Shown here piece after piece: positions 1 to 8,519 of a stretch of 64,000 nt of DNA (its first letter is position 1; each line of letters begins with the position of its first letter). The notes under the pieces were generated by a model that ran no database searches, was not told the origin of the DNA, and worked only from the letters and a program-made list of their open reading frames with translations. This DNA is from Peronospora farinosa (lineage: Eukaryota; Oomycota; Peronosporomycetes; Peronosporales; Peronosporaceae): contig CANTFK010000825.1 of the NCBI GenBank assembly GCA_947646735.1, forward strand, positions 39,985 to 103,984. The letters are read 5' to 3'. The position numbers were made by a program, and so were the translations under genes.

Positions 1-563
1 GGCTGATACATGGCGCGAATCTTTGACTTAAAGATCGCCCATGATAGAAATGCATCAGCATTAGCCATCAGCGCAGAGTATGCCCACTCTGACGCTTTGC
101 CACGCAAGTTGGACATGGCATACGACACCATTCTGGTGTCGTCTTCGATGAGCTGCGCCACTCCACATTGCTCAACTGCTAATAGCCAGTGAATAATCGT
201 GTGAGGGCTAGTTCCATCGAACTTCGGAGGGTCCATCCGAATGGGCCTCGGTTGAGCAGGCCGGGCAGAGAGCGTCTCAACAGTTCTGTTGAGCGCCTCA
301 TTACGTGCCTGCTCAAGCCTAAGCTCATCCTGAGTCTTAGTGATGGACTCAGCGGTGGCTTGGCTGTTTACCTCGGACGCGTTTCTACGCTGTTCGAGCA
401 CAAACGCCTCAAATGGCTCCAACTGAGCAACATGTTGCTCAGGAGGACAATGCAAGAGATTGACCAGGGCTTGTTCACCAAGTCCCTGCGCCATATGCTC
501 TGCCAACTCCCTATGATGTTGGGAGAGGTGAGGGAAGTCACTCCAGTCCATATTAAGGACCAT
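1..563 (-). CDS. Gag polyprotein of Gypsy element A (5' part, runs off the left edge)
   Basis: On the minus strand a frame stays open from an ATG at 563-561 to the window edge (about 187 residues). It has an N-terminal helical, Gln/Glu-rich region and then a retrotransposon-gag core beginning DPPKFDGTSPHTIIHWL, with the typical spacing through SNLRGKASEWAYSAL to FKSKIRAMYQP. Gag forms the virus-like particle of Ty3/Gypsy elements. The frame lies just downstream of a primer-binding-site-like sequence (622-605) and an LTR (1223-623) in the same orientation, exactly where gag should be. No break is seen within the visible part. The rest of gag and pol must lie left of the window. Confidence in the family is high; completeness cannot be judged. 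Confidence 0.8.
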   Translation of the reverse strand, partial: MVLNMDWSDFPHLSQHHRELAEHMAQGLGEQALVNLLHCPPEQHVAQLEPFEAFVLEQRRNASEVNSQATAESITKTQDELRLEQARNEALNRTVETLSARPAQPRPIRMDPPKFDGTSPHTIIHWLLAVEQCGVAQLIEDDTRMVSYAMSNLRGKASEWAYSALMANADAFLSWAIFKSKIRAMYQ

Positions 564-604
564 GTCAACCACACGCACGCTCAGAGAGACGGGTCGTGGG
601 ATGG

Positions 605-622
605 ACTACTAGTGCTACCAAG
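605..622 (-). other. Primer-binding site of element A
   Basis: Directly after the CTACA end of the LTR, the minus strand reads CTTGGTAGCACTAGTAGT. The TGG two bases inside the element is the expected complement of a tRNA CCA end. The same block, with one or two changes, follows the LTRs at 13957 and 19210, so it is conserved across three element copies. The primer tRNA was not identified. Confidence 0.6.
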
Positions 623-1223
623 TGTAGACGGGCACTTCTATGAAGTTGCCTCGTACTACGAGCACACACCTTATGCACAAGCGAGGAAGCGGTTAGACCG
701 TCTTACCTTCGCGTGCGAGGGTGGTTGGGAGGTTGGTCGACTGCTTAAGCAGTCGTACCACCAGTTGCCTCTCGCTTAAGCGAGAGTGCAACGAACTTCT
801 TAACAAGAAGGCACCGACGTCACGTAGAAGCTTTTCAGCTTCTCGTGCGTGGTGCTTCGGTTTAAGGAAATTCAAGACTGAGATATATTTAATTAATTAT
901 AACTAAATATATGTTTTAACTACTGATTGGCTATATATATATATATAGATCGGATACGCGACTCTTTAGAAGCGTATCCTGTCGCATGAACTTAAATCTA
1001 GATTTAAGATCGCAGCTGACGTCTTTCTGAGACGTCGCGATGCCTAGCTTCAACTAGCGTCATCCCTTCTCATGTGAATCCATAAATGAATATCACATTC
1101 ACGAGGGTGGATCACATTTGTGTATCGCACCCAAGTGACTGGTCAAAAGTAATCATGGATACTTTTAGACCAAACATTAAGTATATTACTTAATGTTTAC
1201 GTGTAAATAGATGCCCTGTTACA
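623..1223 (-). repeat. 5' LTR of element A (601 bp)
   Basis: Read on the minus strand this begins TGTAACAGGGCATC and ends GTCTACA, so it has TG...CA ends. It is a near-identical, inverted partner of 5104-5704, also 601 bp long; only about half a dozen substitutions were noticed by eye. It is packed with short palindromes, for example CGACTGCTTAAGCAGTCG and CTCTCGCTTAAGCGAGAG. Gag of the same orientation follows it, so it is the 5' LTR of a minus-strand element rather than a terminal inverted repeat of E1. Confidence 0.85.
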
Positions 1224-4128
1224 CTGGGTGACGCCCAATGATACGTGAACTTGCAAAAGTACTTAATAGGGGTCCCCGAGATACCTGTACTGGGCTGCAT
1301 CGTAGGTGCACATGGTGTACGAGCAGACCCAGAAAAGGTAAAAGCTGTAAAGGAATGGCCAGTTCCACGTAATGTGAAGGATCTGCGCCAATTCCTTGGG
1401 CTCGCTAATTACTTGCACAAGTACAGCAAGAATTATGCGGAGCAGACTAAGCCATTGTCTGATCTTTTGAAGAAGGATACAGAATGGACTTGGTCAAAGG
1501 AACAAGAAGATGCGTTCACATCAGTGAAGCAATCTCTTGTGGAGGCACCGGTCTTGGCATTGCCAGACGCGGATAAGCCCTTTAGCGTCGTCTGCGATGC
1601 AAGCAATTTTGCAATCGGCAGCGCGCTCATGCAGAAGGATGACAACGGCGTTGACCGTGTCATTTCTTATCAGTCTCGGCTTTTAAAAGCTGCCGAGCTG
1701 AATTACCCTGTGCATGACAAGGAGCTACTTTCAATGAAGTATGCCCTTGTGAAGTTTCGGGTGCACCTCTTGGGCACCGAACCTTTTGTGGTTTATACGG
1801 ATCACGCATCACTGCGGACCGCTATTAATTCACCTCACCTCTCGCCGAGAATGGCGAGATGGCTAACATTCTTCTCTGAATTTAATTTCAAAGTTGAATA
1901 TAAGCCGGGTAAGCCGAATGTCTTGGCTGACGCGTTGTCGCGCAACCCAGACATCGAAGCAAGACACCAGGATAGTGTGTCTCGTGCGAAAGCCCAAGTT
2001 GAGTCGTCAACATTGGCAGCCATGAAGGCCTACCATGTGACGAGCTCAATGGCCTCCGATATTAAGGAGTGTTACAGTCAGGACGAACATTGTCGCCTGC
2101 TGTTGGATCATTTTGGTGGACGAAAGGTTACCCTTCCGTCGCACCTCAAAGCGAAGTTAAATCGCTTTAGTTACAATGATGGCCTGCTATGGCATCAACT
2201 GTCACCCTGTGATCCCTTGATAATCTATGTACAGATCTCAAGCTGATGATACTTCACGAGTGCCATGATGCGCCATCTAGTGGGCATCTGGGCCGTGAAA
2301 AGACATTCTTACGAGTGTCAGAGGAATTTTGGTGGCCCCACCTATATCGGTGGGTGGCCAACTATATTCGCTCTTGCGAAGAGTGTCAGCGCATAAAGCC
2401 TGCACCTTCAAACAGTGCGCCACTGAAGCCACTGCCGATTCCAACTGAATGTTGGAAGTCGGTCAGTTTGGACTTCATGTTTGGCTTACCGCCTGACCAT
2501 AAAGGCAGGACGGGGCTCGTCGTCTTTGTAGACAGACTGAGCAAGATGGTGCATTTGGCACCATGTAGCACCAAGATCTCAGGAAAAGAGTCTGCCCTCT
2601 TGTTCCTGGATCACGTGTATCGACTACACGGGATGCCCGAGTCCATAGTATCGGACCGGGATCCGCGTTTTACGTCGGGTTTTTGGCGACATGTGTTCGA
2701 GCAGCTGGGTAGCAAGCTCCACATGTCAACCGCTGATCATCCCCAGAACGATGGCCAAACAGAACGGGCCAATCGAGTCGTGGCGGATGTGTTGCGTACA
2801 ATAGCGACTCCCAAAGAATGGAGCAAGCAATTGCCATTCGTGGAGTTCGATATCAATAACAGTGTTCACGCCAGTACGGGTGAAACACCGTTTTACATTA
2901 ACGGACTGCGTCATCCTCGAACGCCAGTCTCGTTTGTGCGCAGCCCGAGTCTTAGTGGGGGAGGGCCCCTCACTTCGCTCGGTGCGAATGCCAAAGAGGG
3001 CCAAGGTTGCTCTAGTGACACTGCTAATTTAGCAGTGGTCACGACACCTATAGGTGTCACAAAGGAGGCACGGCAAGAAATGCCAGTGCTCCTTGATGAT
3101 GACACTATAGTGTTGTCAACAGCGTCGACCCATGAACGACCTCTTGGAGGCGTCATAGGCGAGCTGGATGCTAAAGCGTGAGCGAAGCTCAGCGCTTTGT
3201 GGATGAGCGATTAGCCATCACACGTAAAGTCCGTGACGCGATGGCAAGCGCACAGGACAAGCAAAAACAATATGCAGAACAGCATGGTCGCAAAAACAAT
3301 GATCACTTTAGTGTAGGGGAAAAAGTGCTATTAAGTACTGCTACCCTACCTAAACATGCAATCTCTGTACTACCTGGTGGTACTACTAAGCTATTGCCCC
3401 GGTTCATTGGGCCCTTTATAGTGGTTGAAGAAATTGGAGACCTAAATTATAGGCTCACTCTCCCACCGTATATGAAGACGCATCCCGTATTTTACGTGGG
3501 TCGCCTGAAACGGTATGTTGATCCAGAAGAGATCACATATCCGCATCGGTCTAACGAGACCGATGGTGACGTCGACTGTGAGTCGAGTGTCGCGACCGAT
3601 CAGGCGACGAGGAAGCCGAGAGGCTCCCCGTATATGAACGAGGCGATAGAGGACTCGGTGATCGAGGAGGACTCCGCGCTTGACGCGGGTCTCTCATCAC
3701 CAGTCGCTCTAAGATGTCCAAACGAGTCTTCAGGCGGTCATACCCCTGACGGTCCCTCGTCCTCACATCGCGCAGATCCAAAGTCAGTCGCGAGACTTGA
3801 CTCTCGAGATCTGACACCTGTCTCTTCAGCGCAGCAGACTCAGCCTGCGACTGAACAACAGCAGGGTAGGCAGCCGCGATTAGGTGGGCGTAATCGCCAC
3901 TCCTATCGGGCGCCACCTGTGTTGGTGGACACGGAAGGGAATACGCGCTTCCTTGTTGGAAGGCTGTTGGCCCACCGGTTTGTGAAGCGAAAGCTCCAAA
4001 TCCTTGTCCAATGGAAGGGTTACCCAACGAGCTTTGACTCGTGGGAGCCTGTGGACGCTTTGCGCGTTGACGTGCCTGGGCTGGTGGCTGCTTATGTGAA
4101 GCAGCACCAGCTGTCTTCTTTCTGCTAG
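1224..4128 (+). pseudogene. E1 pol: RT end, RNase H, integrase, chromodomain (frameshifted)
   Basis: Three overlapping frames together read as one pol. The first (to about 2225) holds the RT thumb (VPEIPVLGCIVGAHGVRADP) and RNase H (VVCDASNFAIGSAL, VVYTDHASLRTA). The second (about 2225-3175) holds the integrase zinc module (HECHDAPSSGHLG ... CEECQR) and DDE core residues in SLDFMFGLP, VSDRDPRF and NDGQTERANR. The third (3178-4128) has the integrase C-terminal region (LLPRFIGPF, THPVFYVGRLKRY) and a chromodomain (ILVQWKGYPTSFDSWEP). Frameshifts near 2225 and 3175 and an in-frame TGA in the RT remnant near 1239 show it is inactive. The last 578 bp overlap an opposite-strand ORF. Confidence 0.85.
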
Positions 4129-4996
4129 GTCCGGAAGGACTAGCAGAAGAAGCGTGGCGAGAATCAATTGGGGGACGCTTACCGCCCATAATTTCATGCG
4201 CACGCTTCATGGCGAAGCTGATTCGCTGCGACCGCTGTTTCGTTGCATCTTCATGCAAGGTAACACGGCGCCGAAGTTCAGCTTCATAGTCGTCGGCTGT
4301 TTCGTTAGAACGCAGCACGACTGGAATTGAGAAAGCACGACCAAGTGCTTTGCCCTGCTTTTTCCACAAAGGAAAGACGCTATAGAATCTATGAGCGTCT
4401 ATAGTGGCACGCTGCAAAAGCGATGCGCTAGACCCATCTGAGTGCATCCACTCAGATGGAGGTGGCATTGGTGGCAAGCCACCACTCACGTAGCCGCCCT
4501 CGCGACGGCGGGCTAGTGAGGCCGAAGGTGTACTTGGTGGAGCTTTAAGCTCACACTCACCTGAGTCTGACTCTCCATTATGGATTGTCAAGACATCAGC
4601 TTGAGGAGTTACATCTGACTTAGTCGCGACTACTCCTTTCGAAGTAGCGTGCTCAGTCTTAGTCGCTGCGCTCGTAGGCGCAGACGACGAGGCGTTACCT
4701 TCGCTTGTAGGAAGCATAGATGCTTCCTCAAGGACGGGTGTCTCAAATGATGGGGACATATGTCCCATCAATGCACTATGCTCATCGCCACTTTGGGGTG
4801 ATGGCAGTGGTGTGGTCTCATTGTAGTCAACAATGAGAGATGGATCTTCATCCACATTATCGTGAGATGGAAGATCCACCCCAGTGCCTGACGCACTTTG
4901 CGACGGCTGCGATAAATCGCGGCGCGTGCGCTTAGTGCTGGACTGCATGGGTGCCTTTGCAGGCGACCCATCAGCCTTACCACGTTTCGGTGGCAT
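3551..4996 (-). CDS. Antisense ORF of E1 (481 aa), unknown function
   Basis: This long uninterrupted frame lies opposite the 3' end of pol. The ATG at 4996 (MPPKRGKADGSPAKAPMQ) is preferred; the open frame extends back to 5134 into the LTR. The protein has a basic start, a long acidic Ser/Thr/Pro region, a central segment with FPLWKKQGKALGRAFSIPVV followed by charged helix, a Gln/Pro-rich stretch, a coiled coil (about 388-433) and an Arg/Ser-rich tail. On the minus strand, TATA-like palindromes GTTTATAAAC (5023-5032) and TTTTATAAAA (5065-5074) lie upstream. It is not gag, which is identified separately in this family at 1-563. A similar ORF occupies the same place in E2. Extra antisense ORFs are known in some plant Gypsy elements; relationship to those is untested. 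Confidence 0.6.
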   Translation of the reverse strand: MPPKRGKADGSPAKAPMQSSTKRTRRDLSQPSQSASGTGVDLPSHDNVDEDPSLIVDYNETTPLPSPQSGDEHSALMGHMSPSFETPVLEEASMLPTSEGNASSSAPTSAATKTEHATSKGVVATKSDVTPQADVLTIHNGESDSGECELKAPPSTPSASLARRREGGYVSGGLPPMPPPSEWMHSDGSSASLLQRATIDAHRFYSVFPLWKKQGKALGRAFSIPVVLRSNETADDYEAELRRRVTLHEDATKQRSQRISFAMKRAHEIMGGKRPPIDSRHASSASPSGPSRKKTAGAASHKQPPAQARQRAKRPQAPTSQSSLGNPSIGQGFGAFASQTGGPTAFQQGSAYSLPCPPTQVAPDRSGDYAHLIAAAYPAVVQSQAESAALKRQVSDLESQVSRLTLDLRDVRTRDRQGYDRLKTRLDILERLVMRDPRQARSPPRSPSPLSPRSYTGSLSASSSPDRSRHSTHSRRHHRSR

Positions 4997-5088
4997 GAGT
5001 ACTGAGCAGACTAAAGCGGCGCGTTTATAAACGGCTCGCCAGTCTCTCTGTCTCCTAGGCGATGTTTTATAAAATGTAAACATCGTTC

Positions 5089-5103
5089 TAAAACGGGGGA
5101 TGG
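5089..5103 (+). other. Polypurine tract of E1
   Basis: A purine-rich run (AAAACGGGGGATGG) sits immediately before the 3' LTR start TGTAAC. This is where a plus-strand primer is expected in an LTR element read on the plus strand. Confidence 0.5.
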
Positions 5104-5704
5104 TGTAACAGGGCATCGAGTTACACGTAAACATTAAGTAATATACTTAATGTTTGGTCTAAAAGTATCCATGATTACTTTTGACCAGTCACTTGGGTGC
5201 GATACACAAATGTGATCCACCCTCGTGAATGTGATATCCATTTATGGATTCACATGAGAAGGGATGACGCTAGTTGAAGCTAGGCATCACGACGTCTCAG
5301 AAGGACGTCAGTTGCGATCTTAAATCTAGATTTAAGATCATGCGACAGGATACGCTTCTAAAGAGTCGCGTATCCGATCTATATATATATATATAGCCAA
5401 TCAGTAGTTAAAACATATATTTAGTTATAATTAATTAAATATATCTCAGTCTTGAATTTCCTTAAACCGAAGCACCACGCACGAGAAGCTGAAAAGCTTC
5501 TACGTGACGTCGGTGCCTTCTTGTTAAGAAGTTCGTTGCACTCTCGCTTAAGCGAGAGGCAACTGGTGGTACGACTGCTTAAGCAGTCGACCAACCTCCC
5601 AACCACCCTCGCACGCGAAGGTAAGACGGTATAACCGCTTCCTCGCTTGTGCATAAGGTGTGTGCTCGTAGTACGAGGCAACTTCATAGAAGTGCCCGTC
5701 TACA
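5104..5704 (+). repeat. 3' LTR of E1 (601 bp)
   Basis: It begins TGTAACAGGGCATC and ends CGTCTACA. It is the reverse complement of 623-1223 with few differences. It contains a 24-bp perfect palindrome around TCTAGA (about 5317-5340) and the palindrome AAACATTAAGTA / TACTTAATGTTT (5128-5154). No primer-binding-site sequence follows it, as expected for a 3' LTR. Confidence 0.9.
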
Positions 5705-6040
5705 ACTTGCCTGTCTGGCGGTGAAAGGTACTCAAATCGAAGATCAAATATGCCATCGTTTCTACTTATGTCATATTGGCGAAGAGGCCTATCTGATTGT
5801 GCTATATCTATCTCGTCTCTTGGATTGTTTGCTGGTGCACCAACAATGAGTAGTGTTGCTGCCTTATCCTTGAACGTGGATTGCTACAAAGTCGCAATGA
5901 CTTCTTAAGTCACGCGTGTCAAGCACAACACAACGTCGACGCATCACATAACGAAGTCCGAAGGAAATACGCATGTGATGCGCTGCTAGTGGTAATCCAT
6001 CTCAGATCCCGAATTCAACATCTAGATATTACTTGTTGCT
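5705..6040 (+). other. Flank between E1 and the channel pseudogene
   Basis: There is no recognisable gene or repeat. Position suggests it may be eroded upstream sequence of the potassium channel pseudogene, but no transmembrane or pore motif could be read. Confidence 0.3.
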
Positions 6041-6487
6041 GGAGGTCACATTGTCGTTTGCAATTATTTTGGCAATGAGAGCGGAGGGCAGCGGTCCGTG
6101 TCTCGTTTAGTGATCTTCTTGCGACCACTTCGAGCTCCCCATATTGGTCGACCCTATCATCATAGACGCTGGTACTTTTGACACTGTGTCGTGGCTTGAT
6201 GTGTGAAAGATCGATGAGGTGTATCATGTGCACGGACCGCCTCCGAAGCACTACATTCTTATGGCTGCTGGAATTTACAAGGCCTCTGCAATTGTCGTGC
6301 TGGCACAAGACAATATGATGACTCAAATGCAATTTTTAACGTCATTCTGGTAAATTCTGCATTGCAGCTCAACCAAATGTTCACGATTATTGAGCTTCGA
6401 GATGTCAACAACAATCGGTACTTGGACCCCGTTTTCTAGTTTAAGTCACCGCGCAAAATCTATGAAGGCGACTTTGTGGAGGCCTCC
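6041..6487 (+). pseudogene. RCK-domain (BK/Slo-type) potassium channel pseudogene, part 1
   Basis: Read across frames, this shows the order expected of a calcium- or sodium-activated K+ channel cytoplasmic region: GGHIVVC, FLRPLRAPHIGRP, then (after a frameshift) FELPILVDPIIIDAG, KIDEVYHVHGPPPKHYILMA, AAGIYKASAIVVLAQDNMM, and FTIIELRDVNNNRYLDPVF. These resemble RCK1/RCK2 strands such as the 'PLR.PH', 'V..V.G.P' and 'A.I..A...V.L..' steps in Slo channels. An in-frame TGA interrupts after WLDV, a TAG follows RYLDPVF, and at least two frameshifts are needed. The sequence runs into E2 at KIYEGDFVEAS and resumes at 14597. Family assignment rests on remembered motif order, not a search. Confidence 0.6.
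6483..6487. repeat. Target-site duplication of E2 (left copy)
   Basis: CCTCC immediately precedes the LTR and recurs as 14597-14601 immediately after the other LTR. A 5-bp duplication is typical of Gypsy integration. Confidence 0.85.
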
Positions 6488-7126
6488 TGTAGCGGAGCTG
6501 CACAGCTCTTTAGCCAGAGGAAGACTTTCGGCTGGAAGCCTCTTAGTTCGAGAGAACTAAATAGAGTTAAGGCTAAAAGCCACTTAGTTCTAAGGAACTA
6601 AGTATTCGACGTTAAAGTCACCCTCTTCTAAGGAAGTAGGAGGGACTCTTAGTCAGCAAGCAATAAGCTTAAGGTTCAGAGAACCAACGCACAGAGTGCA
6701 AGAGCAAGCTAGAAGCTTAAAGGTTCAGGGAACCAACGCACGAAGTGCACAAGAGAACAAGTCAGAACGACTTGTGGTCTTAAACTCAAAAGGAGAACTG
6801 ATTTTATTTATGCTTTAAGATATTATGAATAGTCCTACTTTAAGTACACTACACTAGATTAATTACTATAATAGTAGTTATTATATGCAGACTTTGCTAT
6901 TGAACGACGTATCGTCTTAACATCTGTGTATGATGTACTTAATGGAGCGTTATCGATTTATCGAATCCTAATCGGTAAGATACGGTATTACCGAATACCG
7001 TATCTTAACGCTCATACTTAATACCTCTCTAACGAGAAGTATAATAACGCATTATATGCAATACAAAGGAGAGTTTAAGCGTAAACTCTCGGAAAGACGC
7101 TACGACCGTCGTGTAACCCCGTTACA
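6488..7126 (-). repeat. 3' LTR of E2 (639 bp)
   Basis: It has TG...CA ends on either strand (TGTAGC ... GTTACA as printed). It is identical in length to 13958-14596. It contains strong palindromes such as TAAGATACGGTATT / AATACCGTATCTTA around 6976-7005 and ACTTAGTTC / GAACTAAGT. The minus strand just inside it (7140-7127) reads GGTGGGGGAGGG, a polypurine tract. Confidence 0.92.
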
Positions 7127-7235
7127 CCCTCCCCCACCAGACTGACGTTCTCATAGAATATCACTCGACATTTTCTCGTAGAGGTAGTGCTTTAGCGAAC
7201 TTTTAAAACCTCACGGTTTGTTCACGGCACACAAC

Positions 7236-8519
7236 ATGACGCCTCCCGGCAGTGAGTCACAGACTCTTAGGGACCTCATTGAGGACGACCTTGACGAAGC
7301 GGTTGATTACGAAAGTGACACCGTCTTTGTGGGACCCGATGGGTCCCCTTTAGCCACCCTCACAAGTGAAGATGACACTCGTCATGCACCGAATCCGTTC
7401 CCTGAACGTGGTGCAGCAGATGCGCTAACAGCGTTACGTGACCCGCCTGACGTATCATCAACGGTAACGGTTACCAATCCACTCGACGAGCAGCAACAGC
7501 GGTCCATCGACCAAGAGGAAGGCGCCAAGCGCCGAACGAAGAACATGACGCGGCTGCAGGACCACCGACAGTACAGGTTCAAGCCACCTACGGTGGAAGA
7601 ACGTCTAAAGGAAGCATCTGGGCATTCCCTTTCTGGTTGGACCATTGGGCCTGAGGCCATTTCACCTGAGGATGTTGCCACACGCACGGCACTTCGACAA
7701 CGATATCTGGAGCCCCATATCACTACTCAAAGCCAATACTTGGCACGCCTTAATAGGCAAGTGCGCGGTGCGCCAATTCCTCCGATGAAGGGTGTTCCCA
7801 TCCTTCTGTTCGCGGGGGAAACCGAGGACGAAGAAGACACGGCTTTCAGCCGCTGGGCGCATTATGCGCGACGTTTAAGCAGCATGTGGGCCCTACGGGC
7901 AAGCGCCGATGTGGCAGATATCCGACTTGAGCGGAAGATGCGTTATGATTACGCTAAATTGAAGGCCCGGGGGAAATTGAAATCCCAACGAACGCATTAT
8001 GCGCCTGCTGCCCAGCAGCCCAATGTTTCGGCTACCCCTGTAGCCGCGAGTTCACGACAGCCCGAGGCCGCTAACCCGCCTACCCTCACCCTTACTGGTG
8101 AGAAGCGTCAGCGCCAACAGACAGACCCTGCGCACGACGCTCAAAAACGTCCACGGCGTACGGGCAATCCTGCCGAAGGGGAGTCTCAAATTCCCATGAA
8201 TTCCATGATTCGGGATAACCCCGCCATTTCACCAGATACTGGTTTTGACCATGGCGGCGACGCTTCTGCAGTAGACGCTCCACATGGAACTGCAGGTTCC
8301 CCTGCGCATCGAGCAAAGGAGGAGGAGGTCGGTGTATCGGAACAAGCTCATGCCGAGCTTGTTCAGGAGGTGCGGACCCTTCGTGAGGAGAGGCAGACGA
8401 TGAACTCCCGGCTTGAGTCCCTGGAAGAGAGTCGGACCCGAATGCAGGGTCAACTTGACTTGTTGGTGCAGATGCTCCGTCCCGCGACAATGCCAATGGG
8501 CCCGGCGCGAGCGCCTTAG
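7236..8519 (+). CDS. Antisense ORF of E2 (427 aa), unknown function
   Basis: An uninterrupted frame opposite the 3' end of pol, starting at the ATG MTPPGSESQTLRDLIEDD, 110 bp inside the LTR boundary. The N-terminal third is acidic. A central part includes RLNRQVRGAPIPPMKGVPIL and a long charged helical segment. Then comes a Pro/Gln-rich basic region, and finally a coiled coil (about 371-415: LVQEVRTLREERQ ... LDLLVQML). Order, length and position match the E1 antisense ORF (3551-4996), including the V-P/I-P-V-hydrophobic step before the charged helix. It overlaps pol by 428 bp. It stays open although gag and pol in this same copy are broken. No known domain was recognised; a nucleic-acid-binding or gag-accessory role is speculation. 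Confidence 0.6.
   Translation: MTPPGSESQTLRDLIEDDLDEAVDYESDTVFVGPDGSPLATLTSEDDTRHAPNPFPERGAADALTALRDPPDVSSTVTVTNPLDEQQQRSIDQEEGAKRRTKNMTRLQDHRQYRFKPPTVEERLKEASGHSLSGWTIGPEAISPEDVATRTALRQRYLEPHITTQSQYLARLNRQVRGAPIPPMKGVPILLFAGETEDEEDTAFSRWAHYARRLSSMWALRASADVADIRLERKMRYDYAKLKARGKLKSQRTHYAPAAQQPNVSATPVAASSRQPEAANPPTLTLTGEKRQRQQTDPAHDAQKRPRRTGNPAEGESQIPMNSMIRDNPAISPDTGFDHGGDASAVDAPHGTAGSPAHRAKEEEVGVSEQAHAELVQEVRTLREERQTMNSRLESLEESRTRMQGQLDLLVQMLRPATMPMGPARAP

Larger units (their letters stand above)
1224..5704 (+). mobile_element. Gypsy chromovirus-type element E1, 3' portion
   Basis: This contains the end of reverse transcriptase, then RNase H, integrase, a C-terminal chromodomain, an antisense ORF, a purine-rich tract and a 3' LTR. 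The 5' part (LTR, gag, protease, most of RT) is missing from the window because element A's LTR abuts at 1223. The RT frame can be traced right up to the junction, so the simplest reading is insertion of A into E1 pol, with the rest of E1 beyond the left edge. E1 and A belong to one LTR family. The first bases after the 3' LTR are ACTTG; the matching target copy is outside the window. Confidence 0.85.

Noticed and set aside
189..779. Plus-strand 196-aa ORF at the left edge
   Set aside because: It overlaps minus-strand gag and crosses the LTR boundary; codon content and motifs support gag on the other strand.
623..5704. The 601-bp inverted repeats as terminal inverted repeats of a DNA transposon or foldback element
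   Set aside because: Each has LTR ends; one is followed by a PBS and gag, the other is preceded by a purine tract and pol in the other orientation. Nested LTR elements explain them better.
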